DNA from: Poindextera sp035294785
GTDB lineage: Bacteria > Pseudomonadota > Alphaproteobacteria > Caulobacterales > Caulobacteraceae
Direction of reading: 5' to 3'
Length of the DNA stretch: 64,000 nt
Assembly: GCA_035294785.1 (NCBI GenBank)
Contig: DATGKF010000137.1
Location: forward strand, 24,362-88,361
Positions within the stretch are counted from its first letter, which is position 1. Every line of letters starts with the position of its first letter. The notes under the pieces are model-generated. The model was not told where the DNA came from. It saw nothing but the letters and a program-made list of their open reading frames with translations, and searched no databases. Below, in pieces: positions 37,122-45,858 of the stretch. The translations under genes were made by a program, and so were the position numbers.

Positions 37122-37772
37122 ATGGTCGGAAAAGAAAGCGGGCTCTGGGCGCTTCTCGCCCTGGCGCTCGCGCTGCCGATCGCCGCCGGCGGCCAACCCG
37201 CTCCACCGGCGCTGGGGGGAGGGCTCTTCATCAGTCCCGCCGGCCAGCCCTTCCGCGCCCGGCCCGGCGAGCCCTATCCGGTCGCGGCCTGGTTCGCGCA
37301 GGTGGACACGGACCATGACGGCAAGATCGATCGCGCTGAGTTCCGCGCCGACTTCGAGGCCTTCTTCAAGGTGCTGGACGAGAACCACGACGGGGTCATC
37401 GACGGCTTCGAGCTGGCCGACTACGAGCAGAAGGTCGCCCCCGAGATCCTCGGCGCCTACTTCGTCCGCGATCCGGCCGCCCCGCCAGACAGCGATGATC
37501 GCGCGCGCGACCGCCGCGACCCCCAGCGCCTGAACGTCGCGAACGCATCGGCCGCTTCCGTCTTCTCCGGCGCGGCGCCCTACAGCTTGGAGCCGACGCC
37601 GGAGCCCGTCGCCGCCGCCGACCTCGCCTCGGACAACCACATCACCCTGGCTGAGTTCCTCAAGGCGGCCGACCGGCGCTTCGATCGGCTGGACGTGAAG
37701 CACCTGGGCTATCTGACGCTGGACACGCTGCCGAAAACCCTGGCGCAGGGCGGGAACAAGAAGAAGCGCTGA
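37122..37772 (+). CDS. Exported EF-hand protein
   Basis: A 216-residue protein with an N-terminal signal (WALLALALALPIAAGG). It has two canonical calcium-binding EF loops, DTDHDGKIDRAEF and DENHDGVIDGFEL (about residues 70-115), and one later, less canonical DLASDNHITLAEF. It probably senses or buffers calcium in the periplasm. The start at 37122 has GGAGAG 11 bases upstream; a longer in-frame start lacks a leader. It is convergent with the ParB-like gene, four bases apart. Confidence 0.8.
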   Translation: MVGKESGLWALLALALALPIAAGGQPAPPALGGGLFISPAGQPFRARPGEPYPVAAWFAQVDTDHDGKIDRAEFRADFEAFFKVLDENHDGVIDGFELADYEQKVAPEILGAYFVRDPAAPPDSDDRARDRRDPQRLNVANASAASVFSGAAPYSLEPTPEPVAAADLASDNHITLAEFLKAADRRFDRLDVKHLGYLTLDTLPKTLAQGGNKKKR

Positions 37773-37776
37773 GAGG

Positions 37777-38130
37777 TCAGCTCCGTACGATCTGGTCCGG
37801 AGGGGGATCGATCGCGAAGCGCACCGCCTTGATGGTCTTGCGGCCCGCGAGCCATGCCTTGGCGATGCGGTGGCCGCCGTCCATCAACCCGCCGTCGGCC
37901 GAAAGGATGACCGGATAGGCGAGGTCGGCCTCGGCGATCTTGCGCGCGTGCTCGGCGACGGCGCGGCAGGTGGGGGCATGCCGCTCGCCGAACCAGCAGT
38001 CCTGATCGAACTCGGCGATGTCGGCGAGGTCGACCTCGATCACCGGCAGGTGCGCTGACTCGCGCCAGAGCCGTTCGGTCAGCCAGACGGCGCGGCCGCC
38101 CTCGATCGGCCGCGAGTGGGTTTCGGCCAT
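37777..38130 (-). CDS. Small ParB/sulfiredoxin-like protein
   Basis: A 117-residue protein consisting of a single ParB N-terminal-like module: IEVDLADIAEF, a basic stretch HARKIAEADLAYPVILS, and the motif LMDGGHRIAKAWLAG that resembles the GERR/DGHHR loop of ParB and sulfiredoxin nucleotide-binding folds. There is no DNA-binding helix-turn-helix, so this is not a partition ParB. Function unknown. The ATG at 38130 avoids a longer upstream start that is not like the family. Confidence 0.65.
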   Translation of the reverse strand: MAETHSRPIEGGRAVWLTERLWRESAHLPVIEVDLADIAEFDQDCWFGERHAPTCRAVAEHARKIAEADLAYPVILSADGGLMDGGHRIAKAWLAGRKTIKAVRFAIDPPPDQIVRS

Positions 38131-38237
38131 GTGCCAAGGTCCTTTCAGCTGGCCGCAAAGCCACACGGGCGGGGGGATCGCGGCTGGCGGCGGTCGCCAT
38201 GTTTACCCCACGAACGGCGCGGCTTACGAGCGCAGCC

Positions 38238-39074
38238 ATGAGCCTCTTCGTCATCGCCCTGGTGCTCGGCGCGGCCGTCATGCACGCGAGCTGGAACGCC
38301 ATCCTGCGCGGCGGCGAGGACCGGCTGTGGTCGATGACCGTCATGTGCGCCGTTTCCGCCGCGGCCGCGCTGCCGTTTCTGTTCCTGGTCCCGCCGCCCG
38401 CGCCGGCGAGCTGGGCGTGCATCGCCCTCTCCTCGAGCCTGCAGGTCGCCTACTGCCTTTTCCTCGTCCGCGCCTACCGCGACGGCGGTCTGGCGCAGGT
38501 TTACCCCGTGGCCCGCGGCGCCTCGCCGCTGTTGGTGACTCTGGGCGCGGCGATCGTGGCCGGCGAGCGGCCAAGTCTGGTCGCCCTGGGCGGCGTCGCG
38601 CTGGTCTCGCTCGGCATCGCGGCCTTGGCGTTCGAACGCGGGCGGCCGCACGTCTCCACGACGCTGCTCGCGGTCATCGCCGGCGTCTTCATCGCGGCCT
38701 ACACGGTGACCGACGGCATGGGCGCGCGGCTGGCCGGGCGCGCGCTGTCGTACACCGTCTGGCTCTTTCTGCTGCAGGGCTCCGGCATGGTCGCGATCTA
38801 CCTGATCCGCTTCCACCGCCTGCGCATTGCGCCACGCGAGGCCGCGACGCAGAAGGCGCTGGTCGGCGGCGTGCTCGGGCTCCTGGCCTATGGCGTGGTG
38901 ATCTGGGCGCTGACGCTCGCGCCCATGGGCCAGGTCTCGGCGCTCAGGGAAACGTCAATCCTGTTCGCCGCTTTGATCGGCGCGGTGTTCCTGAAGGAGC
39001 GCGTCACCTGGCCGCGCGCCAGCGCCGCCGCGATGATCGCCGCTGGGGCGGTCGTGCTCTCGGCCGCCGGGTGA
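38238..39074 (+). CDS. EamA/DMT-family transporter
   Basis: A 278-residue inner membrane protein of ten predicted helices in two EamA halves, the drug/metabolite exporter superfamily. Hydrophobic runs include ALPFLFLVPPPAPASWACIA and the final pair around FAALIGAVFLKERVTW, the typical EamA 'KER' end. The exported compound is unknown. The GTG start of the downstream kinase gene overlaps its stop, so the two proteins are probably made together. Confidence 0.88.
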   Translation: MSLFVIALVLGAAVMHASWNAILRGGEDRLWSMTVMCAVSAAAALPFLFLVPPPAPASWACIALSSSLQVAYCLFLVRAYRDGGLAQVYPVARGASPLLVTLGAAIVAGERPSLVALGGVALVSLGIAALAFERGRPHVSTTLLAVIAGVFIAAYTVTDGMGARLAGRALSYTVWLFLLQGSGMVAIYLIRFHRLRIAPREAATQKALVGGVLGLLAYGVVIWALTLAPMGQVSALRETSILFAALIGAVFLKERVTWPRASAAAMIAAGAVVLSAAG

Positions 39075-39892
39075 CCGACGCGGCCTACGAGCCCTGGCTG
39101 ACGCGCTGGCGCCTGACGCCTGACGGCGCGCCCTTCGTCACGCGGATCGGCAGCCGGCTCATGCCAGTGCGCTTCGAGGGCGAGCCGGCCATGCTGAAGG
39201 TCGCCGAAGCCGGCTCCGAGGAAGAGGCCGGCGGCAAGCTGATGGCCTGGTGGGCGGGCCTGGGCGCCGCGCGCGTCCTTGCGATCGAGGGCTCCGCGCT
39301 GGTCCTCGAACGGCTGGACGGTCCGCGCAGCCTGGCCGAAATGGCGCGAGGCGGCGCGGACGATGCAGCCACCAGGATCATCTGCGAAACGGCCGTCAGC
39401 CTGCATGCGCCAAGAGCCGCGCCGCCGCCGGCGAGCCTCGTCCCGCTCAGACGCTGGTATCGCGCGCTGCCGGCCGCGGCCGCGCGGTTGGGCGGGCTCT
39501 GGGCGGAGGCCTGGGCCGTGGCCGAACCGATGCTGGACGCGCAACAGGACATCGCGGTGCTGCATGGCGATCTGCACCATGAAAACGTCCTCGATGGCGG
39601 CGAGCGCGGCTGGCTGGTGATCGACCCCAAGGGCGTGCTGGGCGAGTGCGGCTTCGACTACGCCAACCTTTTCCGCAATCCCGACGCCGACACGGCCCTC
39701 ACCCCCGGCCGGCTCGCGCGTCGGGCGCGCATCGTCGCCGAAGCCGCCCGCCTCGAACCCCGGCGCCTGCTCGCCTGGGTCTTCACCTACGCCGTGCTCG
39801 GCGCGGCCTGGAGCCTCGAAGATGGGCAGGAGGCGGACGCGCGGGTCGGTTTGCGCATCGGCGAAATGGCGCGGGCCGAGATGGCGCGCTAG
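39071..39892 (+). CDS. Aminoglycoside/hydroxyurea phosphotransferase-like kinase
   Basis: A 273-residue kinase of the APH fold. The catalytic loop is HGDLHHENVLD and the metal-binding part is VIDPKGVLGECGFDYANLF; this VIDPKG variant is typical of streptomycin-6-kinase-type (APH(6)/hydroxyurea) proteins. Whether it confers resistance cannot be told; chromosomal members can act on cell metabolites. It starts with GTG inside the EamA stop (GTGA), so transport and phosphorylation are linked. Its stop shares CTAG with the convergent pip gene. Confidence 0.75.
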   Translation: MTDAAYEPWLTRWRLTPDGAPFVTRIGSRLMPVRFEGEPAMLKVAEAGSEEEAGGKLMAWWAGLGAARVLAIEGSALVLERLDGPRSLAEMARGGADDAATRIICETAVSLHAPRAAPPPASLVPLRRWYRALPAAAARLGGLWAEAWAVAEPMLDAQQDIAVLHGDLHHENVLDGGERGWLVIDPKGVLGECGFDYANLFRNPDADTALTPGRLARRARIVAEAARLEPRRLLAWVFTYAVLGAAWSLEDGQEADARVGLRIGEMARAEMAR

Positions 39893-40848
39893 CCGCGGGC
39901 GAAGCGATCCAGCGCGGCGACGACGCCCTCGTTCATGCCGGGGGTCGTCGATTCGTGGCCGGCGTTTTCCACCACCACCAGCCGGCTTCCGGGCCAGACC
40001 TGCTGCAACGCCCAGGCGCCGGCGAGCGGCGAGCCCAGGTCGAGCCGGCCATGCACCATCACGCCGGGGATGCCCACGAGCCGGTGCGCGTTGGTCAGCA
40101 GTTCGTCTTCGCCCAGCCAGACCGCGTGGCGGAAATAGTGGGTGACGACGCGGGCGAACACGTAGCGGAACGCCGGATCGGCGTAACGGGTCGGGCGCGG
40201 CAGCTTCGGGTCGAGCGAGATGACCGCCATTTCCCAGTCGCACCAGTCGCTCGCCGCCCTCGCGCGCACGTCCGGATCGGGCGAAGCGAGCAGACGCGCG
40301 TAGGCTTCGACAAGGTTCGCATCCGCGTCGCCCACGCCGGCGCCGGCGCGGAAACGGGCCCAGGCCTCCGGAAAATAGCGGCCGACGCCGTGGTAGAGCC
40401 AGTGGGTGTCGGCCGGCCGGCTGAGGCCCACGTAGGCCAGCACCAGCGCCGCCGTGCGCTCCGGGCGCCGCTCGGCGTAGGCCAGCGCCAGCGTCGATCC
40501 CCAGGACCCGCCGAAGATCACCCAGCGCTCGATGCCGAGATGGATGCGCAGCCGCTCGATGTCCTCGAGCAGGTGATGGGTGGTGTTGACGCCGAGATCG
40601 ACCGCCGGATCGGACGCATGCGGCAGGCTGCGGCCAGATCCGCGCTGGTCGAAGAGGATGACGCGGTAGGCCCCAGGGTCGAACAGCCGCCGCATGCCCG
40701 GCGCGCATCCGGAACCGGGTCCGCCGTGCAGCACCAGGGCCGGTCGCCCTGCCGGGTTTCCGCACGCTTCCCAATAGATGCGCTGGCCGTCGCCGACAGC
40801 GAGCCGCCCGCTCGCGTAAGGTTCGACCTCGGGGTAGAGCGCGGCCAT
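39889..40848 (-). CDS. pip: Prolyl aminopeptidase
   Basis: A 319-residue alpha/beta-hydrolase that removes N-terminal proline. Features are the oxyanion region HGGPGSG, the nucleophile S115 in GGSWGSTLALAY, and the later acid and histidine in VHGRLDLGSPL and ENAGHES. This set identifies the S33 prolyl iminopeptidase family. It shares CTAG with the convergent kinase at 39889-39892. Confidence 0.95.
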   Translation of the reverse strand: MAALYPEVEPYASGRLAVGDGQRIYWEACGNPAGRPALVLHGGPGSGCAPGMRRLFDPGAYRVILFDQRGSGRSLPHASDPAVDLGVNTTHHLLEDIERLRIHLGIERWVIFGGSWGSTLALAYAERRPERTAALVLAYVGLSRPADTHWLYHGVGRYFPEAWARFRAGAGVGDADANLVEAYARLLASPDPDVRARAASDWCDWEMAVISLDPKLPRPTRYADPAFRYVFARVVTHYFRHAVWLGEDELLTNAHRLVGIPGVMVHGRLDLGSPLAGAWALQQVWPGSRLVVVENAGHESTTPGMNEGVVAALDRFARG

Positions 40849-40882
40849 GGGGCGGCCGTGTTGGCGGCGCGCGCCGCGCCCG

Positions 40883-41386
40883 TCAAGCGACCTTCGCGGC
40901 GATCTCGGCGACGACCGCGTCGAGCCCCTGGTCGGCGTCGACGACGATGGCGTCCTCTTCGGCCGCCGGCGGCTCGAGGTCGGCGAACTGGCTCGGGAGC
41001 AGCGAGGCCGGCCAGTAGTGGCCCTTGCGGCCGGCCAGTCGTTCCGCGATCGCGGCCTTCGCCGCCTCCAGGTAAACGATCCGCACCATAGGGCGGCCCG
41101 CCCGAAGGCGATCGCGATAGGCGCGTTTCAGAGCCGAGCAGGCGACCACCGCCGGACGGCGCTCAGCCGCCCGCGCGTCGATCCACCGCCCGACGGCGTC
41201 CAGCCATGGCCCGCGGTCCGCGTCGTTCAGGGGATGGCCGCCTCGCATCTTTGCGACGTTCGCCGGCGGGTGCAGATCGTCGGCGTCGAGGAAGGTCCAG
41301 CCCAGCCGTGCGGCCAGCCGCTCGCCGACGGTCGTCTTGCCGACGCCGGAGACGCCCATCACGACCAGGACCTCGGCGCCGCTCAT
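40883..41386 (-). CDS. gntK: Gluconokinase
   Basis: A 167-residue P-loop kinase that phosphorylates gluconate. Walker A is GVSGVGKT (residues 11-18), followed by FLDADDLHPPANVAKMRGGH, the typical GntK aspartate-histidine block. The ATG at 41386 is preferred to an upstream in-frame codon at 41425 that adds a non-conserved lead. It is 34 bases upstream of the pip start in transcript direction and 118 bases from the divergent peptidase gene. Confidence 0.94.
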   Translation of the reverse strand: MSGAEVLVVMGVSGVGKTTVGERLAARLGWTFLDADDLHPPANVAKMRGGHPLNDADRGPWLDAVGRWIDARAAERRPAVVACSALKRAYRDRLRAGRPMVRIVYLEAAKAAIAERLAGRKGHYWPASLLPSQFADLEPPAAEEDAIVVDADQGLDAVVAEIAAKVA

Positions 41387-41504
41387 GCGCTCGACTCTAC
41401 ACCAACGGTTGGCGGCAGCCGCCATTTCGCGCTAGAGCCGCCGTCGTTCCCGGCCGCTCGCCTCCCCCCGCGCGGTCGCCCTTCTTCGAGTGTTCGAAAC
41501 CCGC

Positions 41505-43592
41505 ATGAAAACGCCTTCCCTGTGGCCGGCCGCGCTCGCCGCCGCCGCTCTCGCCTGGCCGGGCGCTGAGCCTGCCGCTCAATCCGCTTCGGTCATTCCG
41601 CAGCCCACGCCAGGCGGCGACGCCGGATCGACCACCGCGGCGCCGCACTATGGCGCCTGGGGCTTCGACGCCGCCGGCCGAGACCCCTCGGTCCCGCCCG
41701 GCCAGGATTTCTTCCGCTACGCCAACGGCGACTGGGTCGCGCAGACGGAGATTCCCTCCGACCGCCCGAGCTACGGCGTCGACGACAAGCTGGCGGTGCT
41801 TTCCGAGACGCGCGCCCACCTTCTGATCGAGAGCGCCGCCGCCGGGCGCGTGCACGACGTCGATGCGACCAGGATCAGCGCCGCCTACAAGGCCTTCATG
41901 GACGAACGACGGGTCAACGCCCTGGGCGCCGCCCCTTTGGCCGCTGACCTGGACGCAATCCGCAACGAAACCTCTCGCGAGGATGTCGCCGCGCTGATGG
42001 GGACAGAGAACGCGGGCTTCCAAGACGGCGTGTTCAACGTGAGCATCGGGACCGATTCCAAGGCGCCGACCCGCTACGCCGTCTACGTGTCGACCGGCGG
42101 CCTCGGCCTGCCCGATCGCGACTACTACCTCAAGCCCGCGTTCGCCGCGCAGAAGGCGGCCTATCGGGCCTATATCGCAAGCCTGCTCACCCTGGCCGGA
42201 TGGCCCGACCCGGACGCCGACGCCGACGCCATCGTCGCCTTCGAGAGCAAGATCGCCGAGGTCACCTGGACGCGCGCCGAGCGGCGCGATCCGGACAAAA
42301 CCTACCACCTGATGAGCGTCGACGAGGTGCAGCGCGACGCGCCGGGATTCGAGTTCCACCGGTTCCTCGCCAGCGCCGAGCTCGGCGCGCGGCGCGACGT
42401 CGTCGTCCGGACAGACACCGCCATGCCGAAGGTCGCGGCCATCTTCGCCGAGACGCCGCTTACGACACTGAAGGCCTGGCAGGCCTTTCACGTGGTCGAC
42501 AACGCCTCGCCGTTCCTCGCGCAACCGTACGTCGAGGCGCGCTTTGACTTCCGCAACAAGACGCTGGCCGGCCAACCGCAGCTTCAGCCGCGCTGGAAGC
42601 GTGGCGTCGCCTTCGTCGACCGGACTGTGGGCGAGTCGGTCGGGCGCCTCTACGTGGCGAAATACTTCACCCCGCAGGCGAAGGCCGAGGTGCGCCAGTT
42701 GGTGTTCAACCTGCGCGACGCGCTGAAGAACCGCATCGAGCACGTCGCTTGGATGAGCCCGGAGACGAAGGCCAAGGCGCTGACCAAGCTCTCCATGCTG
42801 ACCATCAAGATCGGATACCCGCTCAAGTGGCGCGATTATTCGGCGCTGAGCCTCAGCCCCGACGACCTCTACGGCGACGCTCGTCGCTCGGCGGCTTTCG
42901 AATGGGAGCGACAGGTCCACAGGCTGGACGGGCCAGTCGACAAGGCCGAGTGGGTCATGACCCCGCAGACGGTGAACGCCTACTACAACCCGACCAACAA
43001 CGAAGTGGTCTTCCCCGCCGCCATCCTGCAGCCGCCTTTTTTCGACCCGCACGCCGACGCAGCGATCAACTACGGCGGCATCGGCGCGGTCATCGGCCAC
43101 GAGATGACCCATGGCTTCGACGATCAGGGCCGCAAATACGATGGCGAGGGACGGCTGACGAGCTGGTGGACCGCCGCTGACGGCGAGCAGTTCGAGGCGC
43201 GCGCCAAGCGCCTGGGAGAACAGTACGACGCCTTCGAGCCGGTCCCTGGCGCCCACGTCAAGGGCGAGCTCACCATGGGCGAGAACATCGCCGATCTGGG
43301 CGGCGTGCTCATTGCGCTCGACGCCTATCACGCCTCGCTGCACGGCCGGCCGGCGCCGGTGATTGGCGGCCTGACCGGCGACCAGCGCTTTTTCCTCGGC
43401 TACGCCCAGGCCTGGCGCGACAAGGAGCGGGACGATTACGAACGCCAGCTGGTGGTGTCCGACCCCCACTCCCCGGCCAGGTTCCGGGTGGATGGGGTGG
43501 TGCGCAACGTCGACGCCTGGTACGCGGCGTTCGACGTCAAATCTTCAGATCCCATGTATCTGGCGCCCGACCATCGCGTGCGCATCTGGTAG
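41505..43592 (+). CDS. M13-family metallopeptidase (neprilysin-like)
   Basis: A 695-residue secreted peptidase. The zinc site is H532-E533-x-x-H536 (GHEMTH) with the third ligand E593 in ENIADLGG. Upstream the NAYYNPTNNEVVFPA block marks the M13 family. A signal peptide is visible (LWPAALAAAALAWPGAEPAAQ). ATG 41505 is used rather than GTG 41490. It probably degrades small peptides in the periplasm. A strong hairpin follows at 43600. Confidence 0.95.
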   Translation: MKTPSLWPAALAAAALAWPGAEPAAQSASVIPQPTPGGDAGSTTAAPHYGAWGFDAAGRDPSVPPGQDFFRYANGDWVAQTEIPSDRPSYGVDDKLAVLSETRAHLLIESAAAGRVHDVDATRISAAYKAFMDERRVNALGAAPLAADLDAIRNETSREDVAALMGTENAGFQDGVFNVSIGTDSKAPTRYAVYVSTGGLGLPDRDYYLKPAFAAQKAAYRAYIASLLTLAGWPDPDADADAIVAFESKIAEVTWTRAERRDPDKTYHLMSVDEVQRDAPGFEFHRFLASAELGARRDVVVRTDTAMPKVAAIFAETPLTTLKAWQAFHVVDNASPFLAQPYVEARFDFRNKTLAGQPQLQPRWKRGVAFVDRTVGESVGRLYVAKYFTPQAKAEVRQLVFNLRDALKNRIEHVAWMSPETKAKALTKLSMLTIKIGYPLKWRDYSALSLSPDDLYGDARRSAAFEWERQVHRLDGPVDKAEWVMTPQTVNAYYNPTNNEVVFPAAILQPPFFDPHADAAINYGGIGAVIGHEMTHGFDDQGRKYDGEGRLTSWWTAADGEQFEARAKRLGEQYDAFEPVPGAHVKGELTMGENIADLGGVLIALDAYHASLHGRPAPVIGGLTGDQRFFLGYAQAWRDKERDDYERQLVVSDPHSPARFRVDGVVRNVDAWYAAFDVKSSDPMYLAPDHRVRIW

Positions 43593-43599
43593 CGACGCA

Positions 43600-43632
43600 G
43601 AGCCCGCCGCGGGGGAATAGCGCGGCGGGCTC
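43600..43632 (+). terminator. Strong hairpin after the M13 peptidase
   Basis: GAGCCCGCCGCG-N9-CGCGGCGGGCTC is a perfect 12-base-pair stem seven bases past the stop codon. There is no T run, so termination efficiency is uncertain. Confidence 0.6.
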
Positions 43633-43654
43633 GCTCAACTTGACGTCGAATGCG

Positions 43655-43676
43655 GGCGTTTCCTCCCCGAAACGCC
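43655..43676 (-). other. Hairpin in the intergenic stretch after hisG
   Basis: GGCGTTTC-CTCCCC-GAAACGCC, an 8-base-pair stem, 75 bases downstream of the hisG stop; it may end the his transcript but has no T run. Confidence 0.35.
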
Positions 43677-43750
43677 GGGACCGCCCGGCTCTTGGGGTTG
43701 GGCCGGTTCGATCCGTCGCCCGATAATGAGACGGGCTGTCCGCAATCCTG

Positions 43751-44728
43751 TCAATCCCTCGCGGCGTGATCGTCCAGTTTCAGTCGGTCGGAGAGGCGCG
43801 CCGCGGTGGCCGAGCGGGGCTCGAAGGCGAAGTCGGGGCGGACGATCGAAACCGGTCCGACGCCGGCCCGGGCCAAAGCGGCGGCGACGGCGAAGAGGTC
43901 GCCGGCCGGCGCGAGCAGCCCCTGGGCGCGGCGGCTGGCCCCGAGCGCAAGGAAGGACTCGGTCGCCGCGTCGGCGGCCTCCGCCTGCTCCGGCGGCCAG
44001 GACACCAGCGCCGCGCCGAGCGCGCGGGCGCGCGCTTCGACGACGTCGATCAGCCGCGTGGCCACCGCCAGCTGCGCCGGCGTCCAGTCCGCCGCAAGGC
44101 TGGCGCAAAGCTGCGCCTGGCTCTCGAGGATGAGCCCGTCCTCGAGCACCTTCAGGCCGTTCGCGGCCAGCGTTGCGCCGGTGGTCGTGATGTCGACGAT
44201 CAGCTCCGCCTGGCCAGCCGACGGCGCGCCCTCGGTCGCGCCGCTCGATTCCACGATGCGGTAGTCCACGACGCCGTGGTCGGCGAAAAAGGCGCGGGTC
44301 TGGCTCATGTACTTGGTCGCCACCCGCATGCGCCGGCCGGTGCGGGCGACGAAGGCCGCCGCCACCTCCTCGAGGTCGGCCATCGTGTCGACGTCGATCC
44401 AGCTGGCCGGCGCGGCGACCACCAGGTCGGCGTGGCCGAAGCCCAGCGCCCTGAGCAGCAGCACATGCGCGTCGACGGCCTCGCGCTCGCGCAGCAAATC
44501 CTCGCCGCACACGCCCATGTGCAGCTCGCCCGAGTCGAGGCCGACCGCGATGTCGGCGGAGGAAAGCAGGAGAACGCGCGCTTCCGGCAGCGCCTGGATC
44601 GAGGCCACATAGCCGCGCTCGCCGCCTTCGGTTTCAAGCGCAAGGCCGCAATCGGCCAGCCAGGCTTCGGCCTGCTCCTTCAGCCGCCCCTTGGAAAAGA
44701 GGCCGATGGTCAGCGGCGCGGCGCTCAT
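43751..44728 (-). CDS. hisG: ATP phosphoribosyltransferase catalytic subunit (C-terminally extended)
   Basis: HisG, first step of histidine synthesis (ATP + PRPP). The PRPP-binding region is LIVDITTTGATLAANGLKVL. The protein is 325 residues: the short form needing HisZ has roughly 210-230, and the long form carries a regulatory ACT-like domain. Here the extension (after about residue 220; QGLLAPAGDLFAVAAALARA then VGPVSIVRPDFAFE) does not look like the standard HisG_L end, yet a hisZ gene is present upstream. The ATG (44726-44728) overlaps the hisZ stop (ATGA). Confidence 0.88.
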   Translation of the reverse strand: MSAAPLTIGLFSKGRLKEQAEAWLADCGLALETEGGERGYVASIQALPEARVLLLSSADIAVGLDSGELHMGVCGEDLLREREAVDAHVLLLRALGFGHADLVVAAPASWIDVDTMADLEEVAAAFVARTGRRMRVATKYMSQTRAFFADHGVVDYRIVESSGATEGAPSAGQAELIVDITTTGATLAANGLKVLEDGLILESQAQLCASLAADWTPAQLAVATRLIDVVEARARALGAALVSWPPEQAEAADAATESFLALGASRRAQGLLAPAGDLFAVAAALARAGVGPVSIVRPDFAFEPRSATAARLSDRLKLDDHAARD

Positions 44729-45858
44729 GCCGCGCCCCCGGCCCAGGCGCGCCCGGGACGGATCGCGCAACCGACCGCGCCGGCCGCGCCGCCGCCGAGG
44801 CTGGCCAGCAGCCCATCGTAGCGGCCGCCGGCGGCGACCGGCGCCTCGTCGTCGAGCGCCGCGCTTCGAATCTCGAACAGGAAGCCGTCGTAGTAGTTGA
44901 AGGCGCGACGGCCAAAGCCGGCGCTGAGGCGCACGCCGGAGTCGGGCCCGCCGGCGGCCTTGAACGCCGCCAGCCGCTGCGCCCAGTCGTCGAGGGGCGC
45001 ATCGAGCGCGAGCCGCCCTCGCTTCGCCAGCGCCGCGGCGGCGTCCAGCGTTGGGCCCGGCGGACCGTCGAGGGCGACGAAGTCGTGGATCAGCCCAGCC
45101 TCGGCCGGCGAAAGCCGGGGCCCGCGGGCGGCCTCGCCCCGCTGGACCAGTCGATGGGCGATCTCGAGCGCCGAACGGCCGCCGACCGGCTGGATGCCGG
45201 CGATTCCCCAGAGGTCCTCGAGCGCCGCCACCGCCTCGGGCTCGGGCAGTCCAGCGAGCAGCGCCGCGACGCGGTCGCCCTGCCGTGCGGTCGGCGCGCC
45301 CGATTGCGCGCGGGCGATCTCCGGGGCGAGCGCGCCGCCGCGGGCGAAGGCTCGCTTCAGCCGCGCCGCCAACGCCGGCGCGAGACCCATGGCGTCGATG
45401 AGCGCGCCGAAAAGCGCGATGTCGCCGAGAATCATGCTCAGGTCGCCGCGCCCGCCCGCCGCGGCCGCGCGCCAGGCCAGCGCCGCCACTTCGGCGTCCG
45501 CCCCGGCCCCGCGTCCCTCGCCGAACACCTCGAGCCCGATCTGCAGGAACTCTTCCGCCCGGCCGGTTCCGCGGGGGGCGACGCGGAACGCCTTGCCCTC
45601 GTAGGCGAGCCGCGCAGCGGCGCCGCGCGCGCCGATGTGGGCGTGGGCGATGGCGATGGTGAAGTCCGGGCGCAGACACGCGTCCTCGCCGTCGCCTTGA
45701 ACGATGAACAGCCGCCCGCGCATCGCCTCGCCGGCCAGGTCGAGCAGCGGCCCGAGCGGCAGGAGGATCGGCGCGTCGGTCGCCGTGGCGCGCGCGCCGG
45801 CGAACGGGGCGCGGATCGCGTTCAGCACGTCAGCCGGGATCGGGCCCTCGACCTTCAT
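44725..45858 (-). CDS. hisZ: ATP phosphoribosyltransferase regulatory subunit HisZ
   Basis: HisZ, 377 residues, is a HisRS-like protein without synthetase activity that binds and activates short HisG. It keeps the class II fold: LRPDFTIAIAHAHIG (motif 1-2 region), AYEGKAFRVAPRGTGRAEEF (motif 2) and VAAGGRYDGLLASLGGGA (motif 3) but lacks the HisRS anticodon domain. It lies between hisS and hisG with ATGA overlaps at both ends, so all three are coupled. Confidence 0.9.
   Translation of the reverse strand: MKVEGPIPADVLNAIRAPFAGARATATDAPILLPLGPLLDLAGEAMRGRLFIVQGDGEDACLRPDFTIAIAHAHIGARGAAARLAYEGKAFRVAPRGTGRAEEFLQIGLEVFGEGRGAGADAEVAALAWRAAAAGGRGDLSMILGDIALFGALIDAMGLAPALAARLKRAFARGGALAPEIARAQSGAPTARQGDRVAALLAGLPEPEAVAALEDLWGIAGIQPVGGRSALEIAHRLVQRGEAARGPRLSPAEAGLIHDFVALDGPPGPTLDAAAALAKRGRLALDAPLDDWAQRLAAFKAAGGPDSGVRLSAGFGRRAFNYYDGFLFEIRSAALDDEAPVAAGGRYDGLLASLGGGAAGAVGCAIRPGRAWAGGAA

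Noticed and set aside
43700..43720. GGTTCGATCC as a possible tRNA T-loop
   Set aside because: The flanking bases cannot form the T-stem or an acceptor stem, and no anticodon arm is found.
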